Source of the DNA: JAKEGN01 sp964465665
Lineage (GTDB): Bacteria > Pseudomonadota > Gammaproteobacteria > Steroidobacterales > Woeseiaceae
Reading direction: 5' to 3'
Assembly: GCA_964465665.1 (NCBI GenBank)
Contig: CAYXKM010000284.1
Location: 1-16,309, forward strand
DNA length: 16,309 nt
Below, one piece after another: positions 15,054-16,309 of the stretch. The position numbers and the translations under genes are program-made. Position 1 is the first letter of the stretch. The number at the start of each line of letters is the position of its first letter. The notes under the pieces are model-generated. The model did not search any database. It was not told the DNA's origin and worked only from the letters and a program-made list of their open reading frames with translations.

Positions 15054-15793
15054 TGCAAATCATCCCCGCCATTGATATCAGGGCAGGACGTTGTGTCAGG
15101 CTGCGCCAAGGAGATTTCGCGAAAGAGACCGTCTACAACGACAATCCACTGGAGGTTGCTCGGAAATATCAGCAGCTCGGGTTTTCGTCCCTGCACATCG
15201 TAGACCTGGACGGTGCGAGATCTGGAACCCAGAGCAACGCCGCGTTCGTTCGCGAAATCGCTGCCGATACCGGCCTGCGCATACAATTGGGCGGAGGTAT
15301 ACGCGATGAGGCGACGATTCGTCATTGGCTGGAGAATGGCGTTGCACGCTGTGTCACAGGCAGTGTCGCCGTCCTGGACCCGGATACGGCAAGATCGTGG
15401 ATTGAGACTTTCGGTGCTTCCTGCATCGTGCTGGCCCTGGACGTCAGGCTCGGAGACGATGACATACCGTGGCTGTCCACCCATGGCTGGACCCGGGCGG
15501 CGAATGTCACATTGTGGCAGAGCCTGGATGAATTCACGAAGGCCGGTGTTGCACACATACTGTGCACTGACATCAGCCGCGACGGCGCACTGAGCGGGCC
15601 GAACCTCGGGCTTTATCGCGAAATCGTGAAGCGCTATCCGGGTATCGTGTTGCAGGCATCCGGCGGAGTGCGTCATATCGCGGACCTCGCGGCGCTACGC
15701 GATGCGGGGGCGAAGGCAGCCGTAACCGGGCGGGCTCTCCTCGATGGCCGCATCGGAAATCAGGAGATCGCACCATTCCTGCACGTCGCATAA
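15053..15793 (+). CDS. hisA: ProFAR isomerase (phosphoribosylformimino-5-aminoimidazole carboxamide ribotide isomerase)
   Basis: This (beta/alpha)8 barrel of 246 residues (E. coli 245) performs the Amadori rearrangement of ProFAR to PRFAR. The catalytic acid/base pair is D8 (IIPAIDIRAGRCVRL) and D130 (VLALDVRLG). LHIVDLDGA, IQLGGGIRD and ICTDISRDGALSGPNL are family blocks, and the phosphate-binding ASGGVRH follows. The start is ATG 15053, fused to the hisH stop as TGATG. The 3' end carries the hisF Shine-Dalgarno and overlaps the proposed hisF start by 19 nt. Confidence 0.96.
   Translation: MQIIPAIDIRAGRCVRLRQGDFAKETVYNDNPLEVARKYQQLGFSSLHIVDLDGARSGTQSNAAFVREIAADTGLRIQLGGGIRDEATIRHWLENGVARCVTGSVAVLDPDTARSWIETFGASCIVLALDVRLGDDDIPWLSTHGWTRAANVTLWQSLDEFTKAGVAHILCTDISRDGALSGPNLGLYREIVKRYPGIVLQASGGVRHIADLAALRDAGAKAAVTGRALLDGRIGNQEIAPFLHVA
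15762..15766 (+). promoter_or_regulatory. Ribosome binding site of hisF, placed for an ATT start
   Basis: AGGAG inside the end of hisA lies 8 nt before ATT 15775. No ATG, GTG or TTG occurs in the hisF frame near it. Confidence 0.6.
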
Positions 15794-16309
15794 TTCCCTG
15801 CCTAGATGTGCGTGACGGCAAGGTCGTCAAGGGTATCCGGTTCCGGGATCACCGCGTCGCCGGTGACATCCTTGCGCTCGCCGAGCGTTATGTTCGGGAT
15901 GGCGCCGACGAACTGGTTTTCTATGACATTTCGGCAAGCCCAGATGGCCGAACGGTCGAACGGCGCTGGGTTGCCGATGTCGCCGCCATTCTGGATATAC
16001 CATTTTGCGTTGCCGGCGGCATACGCAGCGTGGCAGATGCCGAGGCGATACTCAATTGCGGTGCAGACAAGATATCGATCAATTCGCCGGCACTGCAGTC
16101 GCCGGAACTGATCACCGAACTGGCTCGCCGCTTCGGCTCGCAGTGCGTGGTCATTGGCATTGACAGCCTCGAACAGGATGGTGGTTACGCGGTTTACCAG
16201 TTCACAGGTGATCCAGCGGCCTGCCGCAATACCGGTATGCCCACGACCGAGTGGGTTCGCCGTGTGCAGGACCTGGGCGCCGGGGAAATCGTGCTGAACT
16301 GCATGAACC
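15775..16309 (+). CDS. hisF: Imidazole glycerol phosphate synthase, cyclase subunit (5' part; apparent ATT start, cut by window end)
   Basis: This (beta/alpha)8 barrel partner of HisH makes imidazole glycerol phosphate and AICAR from PRFAR. About 178 of roughly 255 residues are in the window. RRIIPCLDVRDGKVVKG, DELVFYDISAS, FCVAGGIRS, GADKISINSPAL and GAGEIVLNCMN are hisF blocks. Starting at ATT 15775 puts the two catalytic aspartates at D11 (PCLD) and D130 (IGIDS), exactly the E. coli/Thermotoga numbering, with AGGAG 8 nt upstream. The first conventional start, GTG 15808, would delete strand beta-1 and D11. The frame is otherwise open. The product is certain, and ATT is the best-supported start. 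Confidence 0.92.
   Translation, partial: MPARRIIPCLDVRDGKVVKGIRFRDHRVAGDILALAERYVRDGADELVFYDISASPDGRTVERRWVADVAAILDIPFCVAGGIRSVADAEAILNCGADKISINSPALQSPELITELARRFGSQCVVIGIDSLEQDGGYAVYQFTGDPAACRNTGMPTTEWVRRVQDLGAGEIVLNCMN

Overview
This window is a compact block of amino-acid biosynthesis genes from a moderately GC-rich (about 60% by eye) Gammaproteobacterium. The best fit is a Xanthomonadales/Nevskiales/Steroidobacter-like lineage. The reasons are a fused bifunctional HisB, a long-form HisG, a TrpR/YerC-family regulator heading the his operon, an ACT-less threonine dehydratase between ilvC and leuA, and adjacent metB-metX. This placement is inferred from gene content and protein features, not from a tree.

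Layout. (1) Positions 1-6932, plus strand: branched-chain amino acids. The order is the last codons of ilvC, then ilvA-like threonine dehydratase, leuA, ilvE, leuC, leuD and leuB. Together they supply 2-oxobutyrate for isoleucine, the whole leucine-specific branch and the final transamination. (2) Positions 6953-9256, minus strand: metB followed by metX, convergent with leuB across only 20 bp. (3) Positions 9257-9734: a divergent regulatory region. On the minus strand it holds a sigma-70-like promoter, a SAM-I type riboswitch and a 141-nt expression platform leading into metB. On the plus side it holds a perfect 12-bp inverted repeat 32 bp upstream of the TrpR-family gene. (4) Positions 9735-16309, plus strand: trpR-like regulator, hisG, hisD, hisC, hisB, hisH, hisA and hisF (hisF cut by the window end). 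The junctions overlap or nearly touch, which points to one translationally coupled operon.

The enzymes are ordinary and intact: I see no frameshifts, insertion sequences, CRISPR, tRNA or rRNA genes. The interest lies in control. There are two independent regulatory devices in the shared metB/his intergenic region. Two genes, leuB and hisF, have no ATG, GTG or TTG start that yields a complete N-terminus; they appear to begin at CTG (or ATC) and ATT respectively, each behind a well-placed Shine-Dalgarno sequence. I found no convincing evidence of a wholly new biological system.
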